Assembly: GCF_008312835.1 (NCBI RefSeq)
Contig: NZ_VSKS01000027.1
Coordinates: 1 to 64,000 of the forward strand
DNA length: 64,000 nucleotides
Direction: 5' to 3'
DNA from: Streptomyces marokkonensis
Lineage (GTDB): Bacteria; Actinomycetota; Actinomycetes; Streptomycetales; Streptomycetaceae
In this document: positions 1 through 9,203 of the stretch, in pieces
How the letters are laid out: each line of letters starts with the position of its first letter
Position numbering within the stretch: position 1 is the first letter of the stretch
Position numbers and translations under genes: made by a program
The notes under the pieces: generated by a model
What the model was told of the DNA's origin: nothing
Database searches by the model: none
The model's input: only the letters and a program-made list of their open reading frames with translations

Positions 1-357
1 CCCTCCAAGGTGGACCGCTCGGCGGCGTACGCGATGCGCTGGGTCGCCAAGAACGTGGTGGCGGCCGGGCTGGCCGCGCGCTGCGAGGTGCAGGTGGCGT
101 ACGCGATCGGCAAGGCCGAGCCGGTGGGTCTGTTCGTGGAGACCTTCGGCACCGCCAAGGTCGACACCGAGAGGATCGAGCGGGCCATCGACGAGGTCTT
201 CGACCTCCGCCCGGCCGCCATCATCCGCGACCTGGACCTGCTGCGCCCGATCTACGCCCAGACCGCCGCCTACGGCCACTTCGGCCGTGAGCTGCCCGAC
301 TTCACCTGGGAGCGCACCGACCGCGTCGACGCCCTGCGCAAGGCCGCCGGACTGTAG
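1..357 (+). CDS. metK: S-adenosylmethionine synthetase, C-terminal part (5' end outside window)
   Basis: The window opens inside this frame, which reads from base 1 to a TAG at 355-357. MetK makes S-adenosylmethionine from methionine and ATP in the cytoplasm. The visible 118 residues hold the conserved C-terminal segment of the family: the stretch [20 protein letters not shown], then [10 protein letters not shown], and the closing part with [20 protein letters not shown] and the end motif FTWERTD. These match the third MetK domain, which helps form the dimer and the active site. The frame is intact and ends at the usual place for the family. A strong hairpin follows the stop, so the next gene probably has its own promoter. 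Identification is firm; the start is not visible. Confidence 0.95.
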   Translation, partial: PSKVDRSAAYAMRWVAKNVVAAGLAARCEVQVAYAIGKAEPVGLFVETFGTAKVDTERIERAIDEVFDLRPAAIIRDLDLLRPIYAQTAAYGHFGRELPDFTWERTDRVDALRKAAGL

Positions 358-378
358 GTCCCACCCCGCGTCCCCCGA

Positions 379-411
379 GGCCCGGCGTCCCTTCCGAGGG
401 GTCGCCGGGCC
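379..411 (+). terminator. Terminator-like hairpin after metK
   Basis: GGCCCGGCG at 379-387 pairs perfectly with CGCCGGGCC at 403-411 around a 15-base loop, 22 bases after the metK stop. There is no T-run, as is usual for Streptomyces terminators. Two more hairpins follow at about 425-442 and 449-466. Confidence 0.6.
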
Positions 412-500
412 CCGGCGTGCCGTGCGCGGCGGCTACGCCGCGAAAAGCCCGTGCTCGCCGCACGGGTGAGCCCTACGCTGGACACCGCGGCGGCGCCACG

Positions 501-613
501 GCCCGGTGCGAGGGGCACGGATACTTCCGGGTGACGACCCTCGCAGGTTCGAATCCTGCCGCCGGTCCTGGACCGGTGTGGCCGAGTGGACCAAGGCAGA
601 AGCGCCTCCGGGC
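501..613 (+). ncRNA. Circularly permuted tRNA-like element between metK and priA
   Basis: Hand folding finds all tRNA arms, but in permuted order. Upstream piece: CTTC 524-527 (positions 40-43), a variable arm with GGG 529-531 pairing CCC 538-540, T-stem GCAGG 543-547 and CCTGC 555-559 around the canonical loop TTCGAAT, then CGCCGGT 560-566 (positions 66-72) and C567. After only four bases (568-571) comes the downstream piece: ACCGGTG 572-578, pairing with all seven bases of 560-566 (one G-U). Next are T579 (U8), G580, and D-stem GCC 581-583 with GGC 595-597, whose loop holds A14, G15, G18G19 and A21, followed by GAAG 599-602 pairing with CTTC 524-527. The invariant tRNA bases outside the anticodon loop that I checked are present. 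The anticodon loop is missing: flanks GCCCGG 501-506 and CCGGGC 608-613 pair instead. A TACGCT -10-like box lies at 474-479. It could be a permuted tRNA, a tRNA-like RNA resembling split tmRNA, or a decayed tRNA pair. Expression is unknown. Confidence 0.6.
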
Positions 614-682
614 GTCCGTCCGTACCCACGGCCGATCTCGGGCCCGGCGCCGCTGTCAGTCGTGTTTGGTAAGAATGCAGGC

Positions 683-2830
683 GTGAGCAGCGAGAACGGA
701 CGGCCGGACGGCGACGCGGAGGGTGCGCCGCCCGAGCAGCTCGCGCTCATCCGGGAGAGCGTGCGCCAGGCCGGCACGCCCCGCGCCAAACCCCGTACCT
801 GGCGGGGCGCCGCGCTCGCGAAGGACCGGCCCGTCGCCAGGGTCCTCGTCGACAAGGGCGTGCTTCATCTCGACCGGTACTTCGACTACGCCGTGCCCGA
901 GGAGCTGGACGCCGACGCCCAGCCCGGCGTCCGCGTGCGGGTGCGGTTCGGTGCCGGCCGGCACCGGGTGCGCGGGGGCCGGCGCGAGGGCGGCGGACTG
1001 ATCGACGGTTTCCTGGTCGAGCGGCGCGCCGAGTCCGACTACGCGGGCCCCCTGGCGGCGCTGGCCCAGGTCGTCTCGCCCGAGCGGGTGCTCGACGAGG
1101 AGCTGCTGGGGCTCGCCCGCGCGGTGGCCGACCGGTACGCGGGCAGCCTCGCCGACGTCCTCCAGCTCGCCGTGCCGCCGCGCAACGCCCGCGCCGAGCG
1201 GCGGCCCTCGCCCGACCCGCAGCCCCCGCCCCCGGCGCCCGGGCCCGGCTCCTGGGACCGGTACGAGCAGGGGCCCGCGTTCCTGGAGTCGCTGGCCTCC
1301 GGAGGCGCCCCACGGGCCGTGTGGAACGCGCTGCCCGGCCCGCAGTGGAGCGAGGAACTGGCCCGGGCCGTCGCCGCCACCCTGGCCTCCGGACGCGGCG
1401 CGCTGGTCGTCCTGCCGGACGGTCGCGCCGTGGCCCGCGTGGACGCCGCGCTCACCGGACTGCTGGGGGAGGGGCGGCACGCGGTCCTCACCGCCGACGC
1501 CGGGCCCGAGAAGCGGTACGCGCGGTGGCTCGCCGTGCGGCGGGGCTCCGTGCGGGCCGTCGTCGGGACGCGGGCGGCGATGTTCGCGCCGGTCCGGGAC
1601 CTCGGCCTGGTCGCCGTCTGGGACGACGGCGACGACAGCCACAGCGAGCAGCACGCCCCGCAGCCGCACGCCCGCGAGGTGCTGCTGCTGAGGGCGGCGC
1701 AGGACAAGTGCGCCTTCCTGCTGGGCGGCTGGAGCTGCACCGTGGAGGCCGCCCAGCTCGTGGACACCGGCTGGGCCAGACCGCTGGTCGCCACGAGGGA
1801 GCGGGTACGGGCCGCCGCGCCGCTGGTGCGGACCGTGGGTGACCAGGATCTCGCGCGGGACGAGGCGGCCCGCGCGGCGCGGCTGCCGACGCTCGCCTGG
1901 CAGGCCGTCCGGGAGGGCCTGCGGCACGGGCCGGTGCTCGTACAGGTGCCCCGGCGCGGGTACGTGCCGCGGATGGCGTGTGCCGCCTGCCGGGCTCCGG
2001 CGCGGTGCCGGCACTGCGCCGGGCCGCTGGAGGCACAGGGGTCCGACGATCTGCGGTGCGGATGGTGCGGGCGCGAGGAGAGCGGCTGGCACTGCCCCGA
2101 GTGCGGCGGGTTCCGGTTGCGGGCCCAGGTGGTGGGGGCGCGGCGGACCGCCGAGGAGCTGGGCCGGGCCTTCCCCGCTGTCCCGGTGCGGACCTCGGGA
2201 CGCGAGCACGTGCTGGACACGGTGCCGGGGTCGCCCGCGCTGGTGGTCAGCACTCCCGGGGCGGAACCGGTGGCCGAGGGCGGCTACGCCGCGGCGCTGC
2301 TGCTGGACGGATGGGCCATGCTGGGCCGGCCCGATCTGCGCTCCGGGGAGGACGCGCTGCGCCGCTGGACCGGCGCGGCGGCGCTGGTCCGTCCGCAGCC
2401 GGCGGGCGGCACGGTGGTGGTGGTCGCGGAGCCGACCCTGCGGCCGGTGCAGGCGCTGGTGCGGTGGGACCCGGTCGGCCACGCGGTGCGGGAACTGGCG
2501 GAGCGGGGCGAACTGGGCTTCCCGCCGGTGTCGCGGATGGCGGCGGTGTCGGGACCGGGCGAGGCGGTGACCGAGTTCCTCCGCGCGGTGGAGCTGCCCG
2601 CGCGGGCGGAGATCCTGGGACCGGTTCCCCTGCCGGTCACCGCGGCAGGCCGCCCGCGACGCCCGGGCGCGCCCCCGCCGGGGGAGCACTGGGACCGGGC
2701 GCTGATCCGGGTCCCCCCCGGCCACGGCGCCGCACTGGCCGCGGCCCTGAAGGCGGCGCAGGCGGCCCGCATGGCCCGGGGCGGAAACGCCCCCGTGTGG
2801 GTCCGGATCGACCCGCTGGACATCGGCTGA
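683..2830 (+). CDS. priA: Primosomal protein N' PriA (actinobacterial, probably non-helicase form)
   Basis: 715 residues from the GTG at 683. PriA recognises stalled forks and reloads the replicative helicase. The N-terminal 3'-DNA-binding region is clear (VARVLVDKGVLHLDRYFDYA, about residues 52-71). The cysteine-rich zinc module starts with CAAC at 433-436, followed by CRHC, CGWC and CPEC. The helicase core is degenerate: no GxGKT Walker A is visible where the family has one, and that region reads SGRGALVVLPDGR. This agrees with actinobacterial PriA proteins, often annotated 'probable replication protein N''. The start follows a TAAGAAT box at 670-676 by only six bases, which suggests a leaderless transcript. 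The frame is open upstream to about 506, but that part translates the tRNA-like element and looks spurious. A hairpin at 2871-2901 ends the gene. Confidence 0.93.
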   Translation: MSSENGRPDGDAEGAPPEQLALIRESVRQAGTPRAKPRTWRGAALAKDRPVARVLVDKGVLHLDRYFDYAVPEELDADAQPGVRVRVRFGAGRHRVRGGRREGGGLIDGFLVERRAESDYAGPLAALAQVVSPERVLDEELLGLARAVADRYAGSLADVLQLAVPPRNARAERRPSPDPQPPPPAPGPGSWDRYEQGPAFLESLASGGAPRAVWNALPGPQWSEELARAVAATLASGRGALVVLPDGRAVARVDAALTGLLGEGRHAVLTADAGPEKRYARWLAVRRGSVRAVVGTRAAMFAPVRDLGLVAVWDDGDDSHSEQHAPQPHAREVLLLRAAQDKCAFLLGGWSCTVEAAQLVDTGWARPLVATRERVRAAAPLVRTVGDQDLARDEAARAARLPTLAWQAVREGLRHGPVLVQVPRRGYVPRMACAACRAPARCRHCAGPLEAQGSDDLRCGWCGREESGWHCPECGGFRLRAQVVGARRTAEELGRAFPAVPVRTSGREHVLDTVPGSPALVVSTPGAEPVAEGGYAAALLLDGWAMLGRPDLRSGEDALRRWTGAAALVRPQPAGGTVVVVAEPTLRPVQALVRWDPVGHAVRELAERGELGFPPVSRMAAVSGPGEAVTEFLRAVELPARAEILGPVPLPVTAAGRPRRPGAPPPGEHWDRALIRVPPGHGAALAAALKAAQAARMARGGNAPVWVRIDPLDIG

Positions 2831-2870
2831 GCGGGAAGCGCGCTCATCCTGCCGGTGACGGACGTGCGGC

Positions 2871-2901
2871 GCCCTCCCGGAGGCGGTGCGCCCGGGAGGG
2901 C
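2871..2901. terminator. Hairpin between convergent priA and HTH gene
   Basis: GCCCTCCCGG at 2871-2880 pairs perfectly with CCGGGAGGGC at 2892-2901 (10 bp, 11-base loop). It lies between the convergent ends of priA and the minus-strand gene and can serve both. Confidence 0.7.
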
Positions 2902-2916
2902 GGGGGTGGGGGCGGC

Positions 2917-3561
<645 letters not shown>

Positions 3562-3711
3562 TCACGGGGTGGGGGCGCGGCGGCATATGCGTACGCCCCC
3601 GGCGGAGGTGCCCCGCAGCCCGCGGCCGTCCCTGTACGGGGGCTTCCTGCCCGGCCCCATAGACTGGTGCGCTGCCCCCAGCCGCCCCCGCCCGAGAGGC
3701 CCAAGCACTCC

Positions 3712-4644
3712 ATGAAGCTCGTCTTCGCCGGTACCCCCGAGGTCGCCGTTCCCGCACTGGACGCTCTTCTCGCCTCCGGGCGGCACGAGGTGGCCGCCGT
3801 CGTCACACGGCCCGACGCGCCCTCCGGGCGCGGGCGCAGACTGGTCGCCTCGCCCGTCGCCGAACGCGCCGAGGAGGCCGGGATCGAGGTGCTGAAGCCG
3901 GTCAGGCCCCGGGACCCGGACTTCCTCGAGCGGCTGGAGCGGATCGCGCCGGACTGCTGCCCCGTCGTCGCCTACGGCGCCCTCCTGCCCAGGGCCGCGC
4001 TCGACATCCCCGCCCGGGGCTGGGTCAACCTGCACTTCTCACTGCTGCCCGCCTGGCGCGGCGCCGCGCCCGTGCAGCACGCCATCATGGCGGGCGACGA
4101 GATCACGGGGGCCGCCACCTTCCTCATCGAGGAGGGCCTGGACTCCGGGCCCGTCTACGGCACCGTCACCGAGGAGATCCGCCCCACCGACACCAGCGGC
4201 GACCTGCTCACCCGGCTCGCGTTCGCCGGCGCCGGCCTGCTCGCCGCGACCATGGACGGGATCGAGGCCGGCAGCCTGAAGGCCGTACCGCAGCCCGCCG
4301 ACGGCATCAGCCTCGCCCCGAAGGTCACCGTCGAGGACGCCCGCGTCGACTGGAACACCCCGGCGCTGCGCGTGGACCGCGTGGTGCGCGGCTGCACCCC
4401 CGCGCCCGGCGCCTGGACCACCTTCCGGGGCGAGCGCCTGAAGATCGTCCAGGCCGGCCCCGTACCGGAGATCACCGATCTCGCGCCCGGGCAGCTGTCC
4501 GCCGGCAAGAACAACGTGTACGTGGGCACCGCCTCGTACGCCGTGGAACTGCTGTGGGTGCAGGCCCAGGGCAAGAAGCCGATGCGGGCGGCCGACTGGG
4601 CGCGCGGCGTGCGGATCACGGCCGGGGAGACCGTCGGCGCCTGA
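3712..4644 (+). CDS. fmt: Methionyl-tRNA formyltransferase
   Basis: 310 residues, the normal family length. Fmt formylates initiator Met-tRNA using 10-formyl-tetrahydrofolate. The N-terminal Rossmann-like formyltransferase domain begins with [18 protein letters not shown] and contains the signature [17 protein letters not shown] at about residues 107-122, carrying the catalytic histidine and the SLLP loop. Aspartate in EEGLDSGPV near residue 144 is the other catalytic residue. The C-terminal tRNA-binding domain runs from about 205 ([18 protein letters not shown]). The ATG at 3712 gives the standard [10 protein letters not shown] start. A rsmB-type methyltransferase follows 65 bases later, a common neighbour of fmt in bacteria, so the two may be cotranscribed. 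Confidence 0.96.
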   Translation: MKLVFAGTPEVAVPALDALLASGRHEVAAVVTRPDAPSGRGRRLVASPVAERAEEAGIEVLKPVRPRDPDFLERLERIAPDCCPVVAYGALLPRAALDIPARGWVNLHFSLLPAWRGAAPVQHAIMAGDEITGAATFLIEEGLDSGPVYGTVTEEIRPTDTSGDLLTRLAFAGAGLLAATMDGIEAGSLKAVPQPADGISLAPKVTVEDARVDWNTPALRVDRVVRGCTPAPGAWTTFRGERLKIVQAGPVPEITDLAPGQLSAGKNNVYVGTASYAVELLWVQAQGKKPMRAADWARGVRITAGETVGA

Positions 4645-4709
4645 GCCCCCGGAGCCTGGACGACGTAGGCTTGACCGCGCACTTCATCCCACATCCGGAG
4701 CACCTTTTC

Positions 4710-6128
4710 GTGAGCGACCAGCCCCGTCGGCCCCGCAAGCCCGCCAAGCCCTACCGCCGGCCCAAGAAGGACCCCGTCCGCGTCCTCGCCTTCGAGGCCC
4801 TGCGGGCCGTGGACGAGCGCGACGCGTACGCCAACCTCGTCCTGCCCCCGCTGCTGCGCAGGGCGCGCGAGGCCGGCGGCTTCGACGCCCGGGACGCCGC
4901 CCTCGCCACCGAGCTGGTGTACGGCACGCTGCGCCGGCAGGGGACCTACGACGCGATCGTGGCGGCCTGCGTCGACCGGCCGCTGCGCGAGGTGGACCCG
5001 CCGGTGCTGGACGTGCTGAGCCTCGGCGCGCACCAGCTCCTCGGCACGCGGATCCCGACGCACGCCGCCGTGTCCGCCTCCGTCGAGCTGGCCCGGGTGG
5101 TGCTCGGCGACGGACGCGCCAAGTTCGTCAACGCGGTGCTGCGGAAGATCGCCCAGGACGACCTCGACGGCTGGCTCGAGCGGGTCGCGCCGCCCTACGA
5201 CGAGGACCCCGAGGACCATCTCGCCGTCGTGCACTCGCACCCCCGCTGGGTGGTCTCCGCGCTGTGGGACTCCCTCGGGGGCGGACGTGCCGGGATCGAG
5301 GAGTTGCTGCGGGCCGACAACGAGCGGCCCGAGGTGACCCTGGTCGCCCGCCCCGGACGGGCGACGACCACCGAACTGCTCGAGGAGGAGGCCGCCCTGC
5401 CCGGCCGCTGGTCGCCGTACGCGGTGCGGCTGACCGAGGGCGGGGAGCCGGGCGCGGTCACGGCGGTCGCCGAGGGCCGGGCCGGTGTCCAGGACGAGGG
5501 CAGCCAGCTCGTGGCGCTCGCGCTCGCGGGCGCGCCCGTGGAGGGCCGCGACCGGATGTGGCTGGACGGGTGCGCCGGCCCCGGCGGCAAGGCCGCCCTG
5601 CTCGGGGCGCTCGCCGCCGGGCGCGGTGCCGTGCTGCTCGCCTCCGAGAAGCAGCCGCACCGGGCCGGCCTCGTGGCCAGGGCGCTCGCCGGGAACCCCG
5701 GGCCCTATCAGGTGGTCGCCGCCGACGGGACGCGGCCGCCGTGGCGCCCCGGCAGCTTCGACCGGGTGCTGGTCGACGTGCCGTGCACCGGGCTGGGCGC
5801 GCTGCGGCGGCGCCCCGAGGCGCGCTGGCGGCGCCGCCCGGAGGACCTGGAGGGCTTCGCGCCGCTCCAGCGCGGCCTGCTGCGCAGCGCCCTGGAGTCG
5901 GTGCGGGTGGGCGGTGTCGTCGGGTACGCCACCTGTTCGCCGCACCTCGCGGAGACCCGGGCCGTGGTCGCCGACCTCCTCAAGCAGTTCCCGGACACCG
6001 ACCTGATCGACGCCCGGCCGCTGCTGCCCGGCGTACCGGACCTGGGCGAGGGTCCCGACATCCAGCTGTGGCCGCACCTGCACGGGACCGACGCGATGTA
6101 TCTGGCTCTCATCCGCCGGACCGGCTGA
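4710..6128 (+). CDS. rsmB: 16S rRNA m5C methyltransferase, RsmB/Sun family
   Basis: 472 residues from the GTG at 4710. RsmB methylates C967 of 16S rRNA (E. coli numbering) using S-adenosylmethionine. After a basic N-terminal tail there is a NusB-like RNA-binding domain at about residues 20-155 (FEALRAVDERDAYANLVLP, ELVYGTLRRQGTYD). The methyltransferase domain follows: DGCAGPGGKAALL (SAM-binding motif I, about residue 285), DVPCTGLGALRRRPEARW (motif IV cysteine, about 356) and YATCSPHLAE (motif VI catalytic cysteine, about 407). All key residues are present. The 3' end overlaps the convergent MMPL gene by 20 bases. Confidence 0.93.
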   Translation: MSDQPRRPRKPAKPYRRPKKDPVRVLAFEALRAVDERDAYANLVLPPLLRRAREAGGFDARDAALATELVYGTLRRQGTYDAIVAACVDRPLREVDPPVLDVLSLGAHQLLGTRIPTHAAVSASVELARVVLGDGRAKFVNAVLRKIAQDDLDGWLERVAPPYDEDPEDHLAVVHSHPRWVVSALWDSLGGGRAGIEELLRADNERPEVTLVARPGRATTTELLEEEAALPGRWSPYAVRLTEGGEPGAVTAVAEGRAGVQDEGSQLVALALAGAPVEGRDRMWLDGCAGPGGKAALLGALAAGRGAVLLASEKQPHRAGLVARALAGNPGPYQVVAADGTRPPWRPGSFDRVLVDVPCTGLGALRRRPEARWRRRPEDLEGFAPLQRGLLRSALESVRVGGVVGYATCSPHLAETRAVVADLLKQFPDTDLIDARPLLPGVPDLGEGPDIQLWPHLHGTDAMYLALIRRTG

Positions 6129-8253
6129 CGTCCGCCCCGGGCTCCCGCACCTCACCGCCGTCGTCCTCCCGGGCCAGCCGGTGGGGCCACCACACCTTGG
6201 GCCCCACGTCCAGGAACAGCGCCGTCACCAGGACCGACCGCACCACGAAGGTGTCGATGAGCACGCCCAGGGCGACCGCGAAGCCGATCTCGGCGAACGC
6301 GACCATCGGGAGCGTGGCGAGCGCCGCGAAGGTGCCGGCGAGGACCAGACCGGCCGAGGTGATGACGGCGCCCGTGGCCGCGAGGCCGGTGATCACGCCG
6401 GGCCGGGTGCCCTGGCGGGCGGCCTCCTCGCGGATGCGGGTGGTCAGGAAGATGTTGTAGTCGATGCCCAGCGCCACCAGGAAGACGAAGACGAACAGCG
6501 GGAAGTCGGTCGGCTCGCCCGCGTAGTCGAACACGTACCGGAAGGCCAGCGCGCTGAGTCCGAGCGCCGCCGCGAACGACAGGATCACCGTCGCGATCAG
6601 CAGCAGCGGGGCGATCAGGGCGCGCAGCAGGGCGCACAGGATCAGCATGACCACGACCAGCACCAGTGGGATGATCAGCATGTTGTCGTGGGTGGTCGCC
6701 CTGTCCATGTCCAGCAGCGCCGCCGTGCCGCCGCCCACCTGCGCCTCGGCGTCCGGCACCGCGTGCACGGCGTCCCGTACCCGCTCGACGGTCTGTTTCG
6801 CCGCCTCGCTGTCCGCGGGGGCGGTCATGGTGGCCTCGAAGAGCACCTTGCCCTCGAAGGACGGCTTCGTGCCCGGCGGAAGCCCGAGGGACTCCGGGAC
6901 GACCCCTTCCGTGCCCGCGACCGCGCGGCCCACCTGCTCGGCCTGCGCCTGATTGCTGACGACGACGAGCGGATCGCCGCTGCCCGCCGGGAAGTACCGC
7001 GCGGAGACCTCCTGGCCGGTGATCGAGTCCGGTTTCCCGGTGAACGCGTCCGCGTTGCCGATCCCCTCGGCGCGGAGCTGGATCAGGCCCAGCGAACAGA
7101 TCGCCAGCACGGCGGCGGTCACGGCCCACACCGTCCGCGGGCGGCGCGCGATCCGGCGGCCCATGTGGGCCCACTTTCCCCGCTCCGTCGGGTCGGGGGT
7201 CCCGTGGTGCGGGATCACCGGCCAGAAGATCCAGCGGCCGAAGATGACCAGCAGCGCCGGGAAGAGCGTCAGCAGCGCCAGCAGGGCCACCGCGACACCG
7301 ATCGCGGCGACCGGGCCGAGACCCCGGGTGGAGTTCATCTCGGCGGCCAGCAGCACCAGCATGCTCGCCACGACGGTCGCACCGGAGGCGAGCACGGCGG
7401 GGCCCGCGCGGTGCAGGGCCAGCGCCATCGCCTCGTGCCGGTCCTCGTGCCGGCGCAGCTCCTCGCGGTAGCGGGCGACCAGCAGCAGGGCGTAGTCGGT
7501 GCCCGCTCCGAAGACGAGGACCAGCAGGATGCCGGCACTCTGCCCGTTGACCGTGAGCCCGCCGTGCTCGGCCAGCAGATAGACCAGGGCCTGCGCCGCG
7601 AACAGCGCGACGATCACCGAGAACAGCGGCACCAGCAGCAGGGTCGGACTGCGATAGGTGATCAGCAGCATCACGACGACGACGGCCATCGCGGAGAACA
7701 GCAGCGTCGAGTCGATGCCCTCGAACCCCTCGGCGAAGTCCGCCGACGTACCCCCCGGGCCCGTGATGTGCACGGCGAGCCCGTCGACGCTCTCGCCGAC
7801 GTCGTCCCGGATCGAGTCGACCGCCGGCCCGATCCGCTCCCAGCCCTGCTCGTCCATCGTGATCGGCACGAAGACCTGCGCGGCCCGCGGATCGGTCCGC
7901 CGGTCGAACACCGGGCCCCGGGTCTCGTCTCCCCTGATGCCGTGGTCGCTCAACTGCCCGAGCTGCTCCACGTCCTCGGCGATCCGCTCCCGGTCGGCGG
8001 CCGTCAGCCCGCTGTCCCGTGCGTAGACCACGATCGCCGGGATCTGCTCGGGCCTGAAGTCCTCGGAGATCTCCAGCACCTGTGTCGACTCCGCGGAGCC
8101 CGGCAGCCAGGACGCCGCGTCGTTGTCCTGGGCGTCGGTGAGCCTCTGCGCGAGGGGTGCCGTCACGAACAGCACCACCAGCCACAGCACGAGCACCAGC
8201 CACTTGGAACGCCGCCCGCACACCAGTTGAGCGATGCCTCGTTCACCCGTCAT
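6109..8253 (-). CDS. MMPL/RND-family membrane transporter
   Basis: 714 residues from the ATG at 8253, chosen because GGAGGT sits just upstream; the open frame continues to 8403 but that part is not protein-like. The layout is typical of actinobacterial MMPL exporters. A first transmembrane helix (WLVLVLWLVVLFVTAPLA) is followed by an extracytoplasmic domain (to about 180) and a block of five to six helices (LLFSAMAVVVVMLLITY to LLTLFPALLVIFG). After a cytoplasmic link and second extracytoplasmic domain comes a second block of helices. The repeat indicates two MMPL domains. Substrate is unknown; relatives export lipids or hydrophobic compounds. No regulator lies next to it. It is transcribed towards rsmB and diverges from rpe. 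Confidence 0.9.
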   Translation of the reverse strand: MTGERGIAQLVCGRRSKWLVLVLWLVVLFVTAPLAQRLTDAQDNDAASWLPGSAESTQVLEISEDFRPEQIPAIVVYARDSGLTAADRERIAEDVEQLGQLSDHGIRGDETRGPVFDRRTDPRAAQVFVPITMDEQGWERIGPAVDSIRDDVGESVDGLAVHITGPGGTSADFAEGFEGIDSTLLFSAMAVVVVMLLITYRSPTLLLVPLFSVIVALFAAQALVYLLAEHGGLTVNGQSAGILLVLVFGAGTDYALLLVARYREELRRHEDRHEAMALALHRAGPAVLASGATVVASMLVLLAAEMNSTRGLGPVAAIGVAVALLALLTLFPALLVIFGRWIFWPVIPHHGTPDPTERGKWAHMGRRIARRPRTVWAVTAAVLAICSLGLIQLRAEGIGNADAFTGKPDSITGQEVSARYFPAGSGDPLVVVSNQAQAEQVGRAVAGTEGVVPESLGLPPGTKPSFEGKVLFEATMTAPADSEAAKQTVERVRDAVHAVPDAEAQVGGGTAALLDMDRATTHDNMLIIPLVLVVVMLILCALLRALIAPLLLIATVILSFAAALGLSALAFRYVFDYAGEPTDFPLFVFVFLVALGIDYNIFLTTRIREEAARQGTRPGVITGLAATGAVITSAGLVLAGTFAALATLPMVAFAEIGFAVALGVLIDTFVVRSVLVTALFLDVGPKVWWPHRLAREDDGGEVREPGADVSRSGG

Positions 8254-8414
8254 GAAGACCTCCGCGGCAGGACCGGGGTTTACGGCGCGGGGCGCTGGAG
8301 CCGGCGGCCCGGCCGCTCGGCGCGGCCCGCCGCACGCGGTCCGCGGCAGGACCGGAGCACCGGCCTCCTGGGGGCCCCGCCCCCCAAGTACGGCGCAGCG
8401 CATACGCTTGGGCC

Positions 8415-9101
8415 ATGGCCCCGCAGATCAGCCCCAGCATCCTGTCCGCCGACTTCGCCCGCCTCGCGGACGAGGCCAAGGCGGCGGAGGGAGCCGACTG
8501 GCTCCACGTCGACGTCATGGACAACCATTTCGTCCCGAACCTCACGCTCGGCGTGCCGGTCGTAGAGTCGCTCGCCCGTGCGACGGACACCCCGCTGGAC
8601 TGCCATCTGATGATCGAGGCCCCCGATCGGTGGGCGCCCCAGTACGTCGAGGCGGGGGCCGGTTCCGTCACCTTCCATGTCGAGGCGGCCACCGCGCCCG
8701 TGCGGCTGGCCCGGGAGATCCGTGCCAAGGGCGCCCGTGCCTCCATGGCGCTCAGGCCGGCGACCCCGGTCGAGCCGTACGAGGACCTGCTCCCCGAACT
8801 CGACATGCTGCTGATCATGACCGTGGAGCCGGGATTCGGGGGCCAGGCGTTTCTCGACATCATGCTTCCGAAGATTCGCCGCACCCGCGAGTTGATCAGC
8901 AAGCACGGCCTCGAGCTCTGGCTCCAGGTCGACGGCGGTGTCTCGGCCTCCACCATCGAGCAGTGCGCCGACGCCGGCGCCGATGTCTTCGTCGCGGGTT
9001 CCGCCGTGTACGGGGCCTCGGATCCGGCCGAGGCGGTACGTGCATTGCGCAAGCAGGCCGAGGACGCCACGGCCAGGGCATCGTGGGCAGGCGACCACTG
9101 A
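8415..9101 (+). CDS. rpe: Ribulose-phosphate 3-epimerase
   Basis: 228 residues, full length. The enzyme interconverts ribulose-5-phosphate and xylulose-5-phosphate in the pentose phosphate pathway. It is a TIM barrel with the family signatures in order: [29 protein letters not shown] (metal ligands His and Asp), CHLMIE (metal His), [12 protein letters not shown], and [11 protein letters not shown] (catalytic Asp) with VAGSAVYG for the phosphate. A TACGCT box ends seven bases before the ATG, so a leaderless transcript is likely. It diverges from the MMPL gene. Confidence 0.97.
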   Translation: MAPQISPSILSADFARLADEAKAAEGADWLHVDVMDNHFVPNLTLGVPVVESLARATDTPLDCHLMIEAPDRWAPQYVEAGAGSVTFHVEAATAPVRLAREIRAKGARASMALRPATPVEPYEDLLPELDMLLIMTVEPGFGGQAFLDIMLPKIRRTRELISKHGLELWLQVDGGVSASTIEQCADAGADVFVAGSAVYGASDPAEAVRALRKQAEDATARASWAGDH

Positions 9102-9203
9102 GCGTCAGGAACGTGAACGGCGCCCAGCAGGGCTGATCGACAGCGCCGGATCTGCAAGGATGAACGGCGAATCCAGAGTGTGAACAGCAGTGAGGAGATC
9201 GCC

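Noticed and set aside
543-567. Ordinary tRNA gene ending at 567, or starting at 572
   Set aside because: No upstream 5' acceptor and D arm and no downstream T arm could be found in normal order; the pairing only works between the two pieces in permuted order.
506-682. In-frame N-terminal extension of PriA giving a 774-residue protein
   Set aside because: The extension translates the tRNA-like element (the RRFESC and VAEWTKA strings are typical of tRNA read as protein). The start at 683 matches the usual PriA N-terminus and a leaderless promoter.
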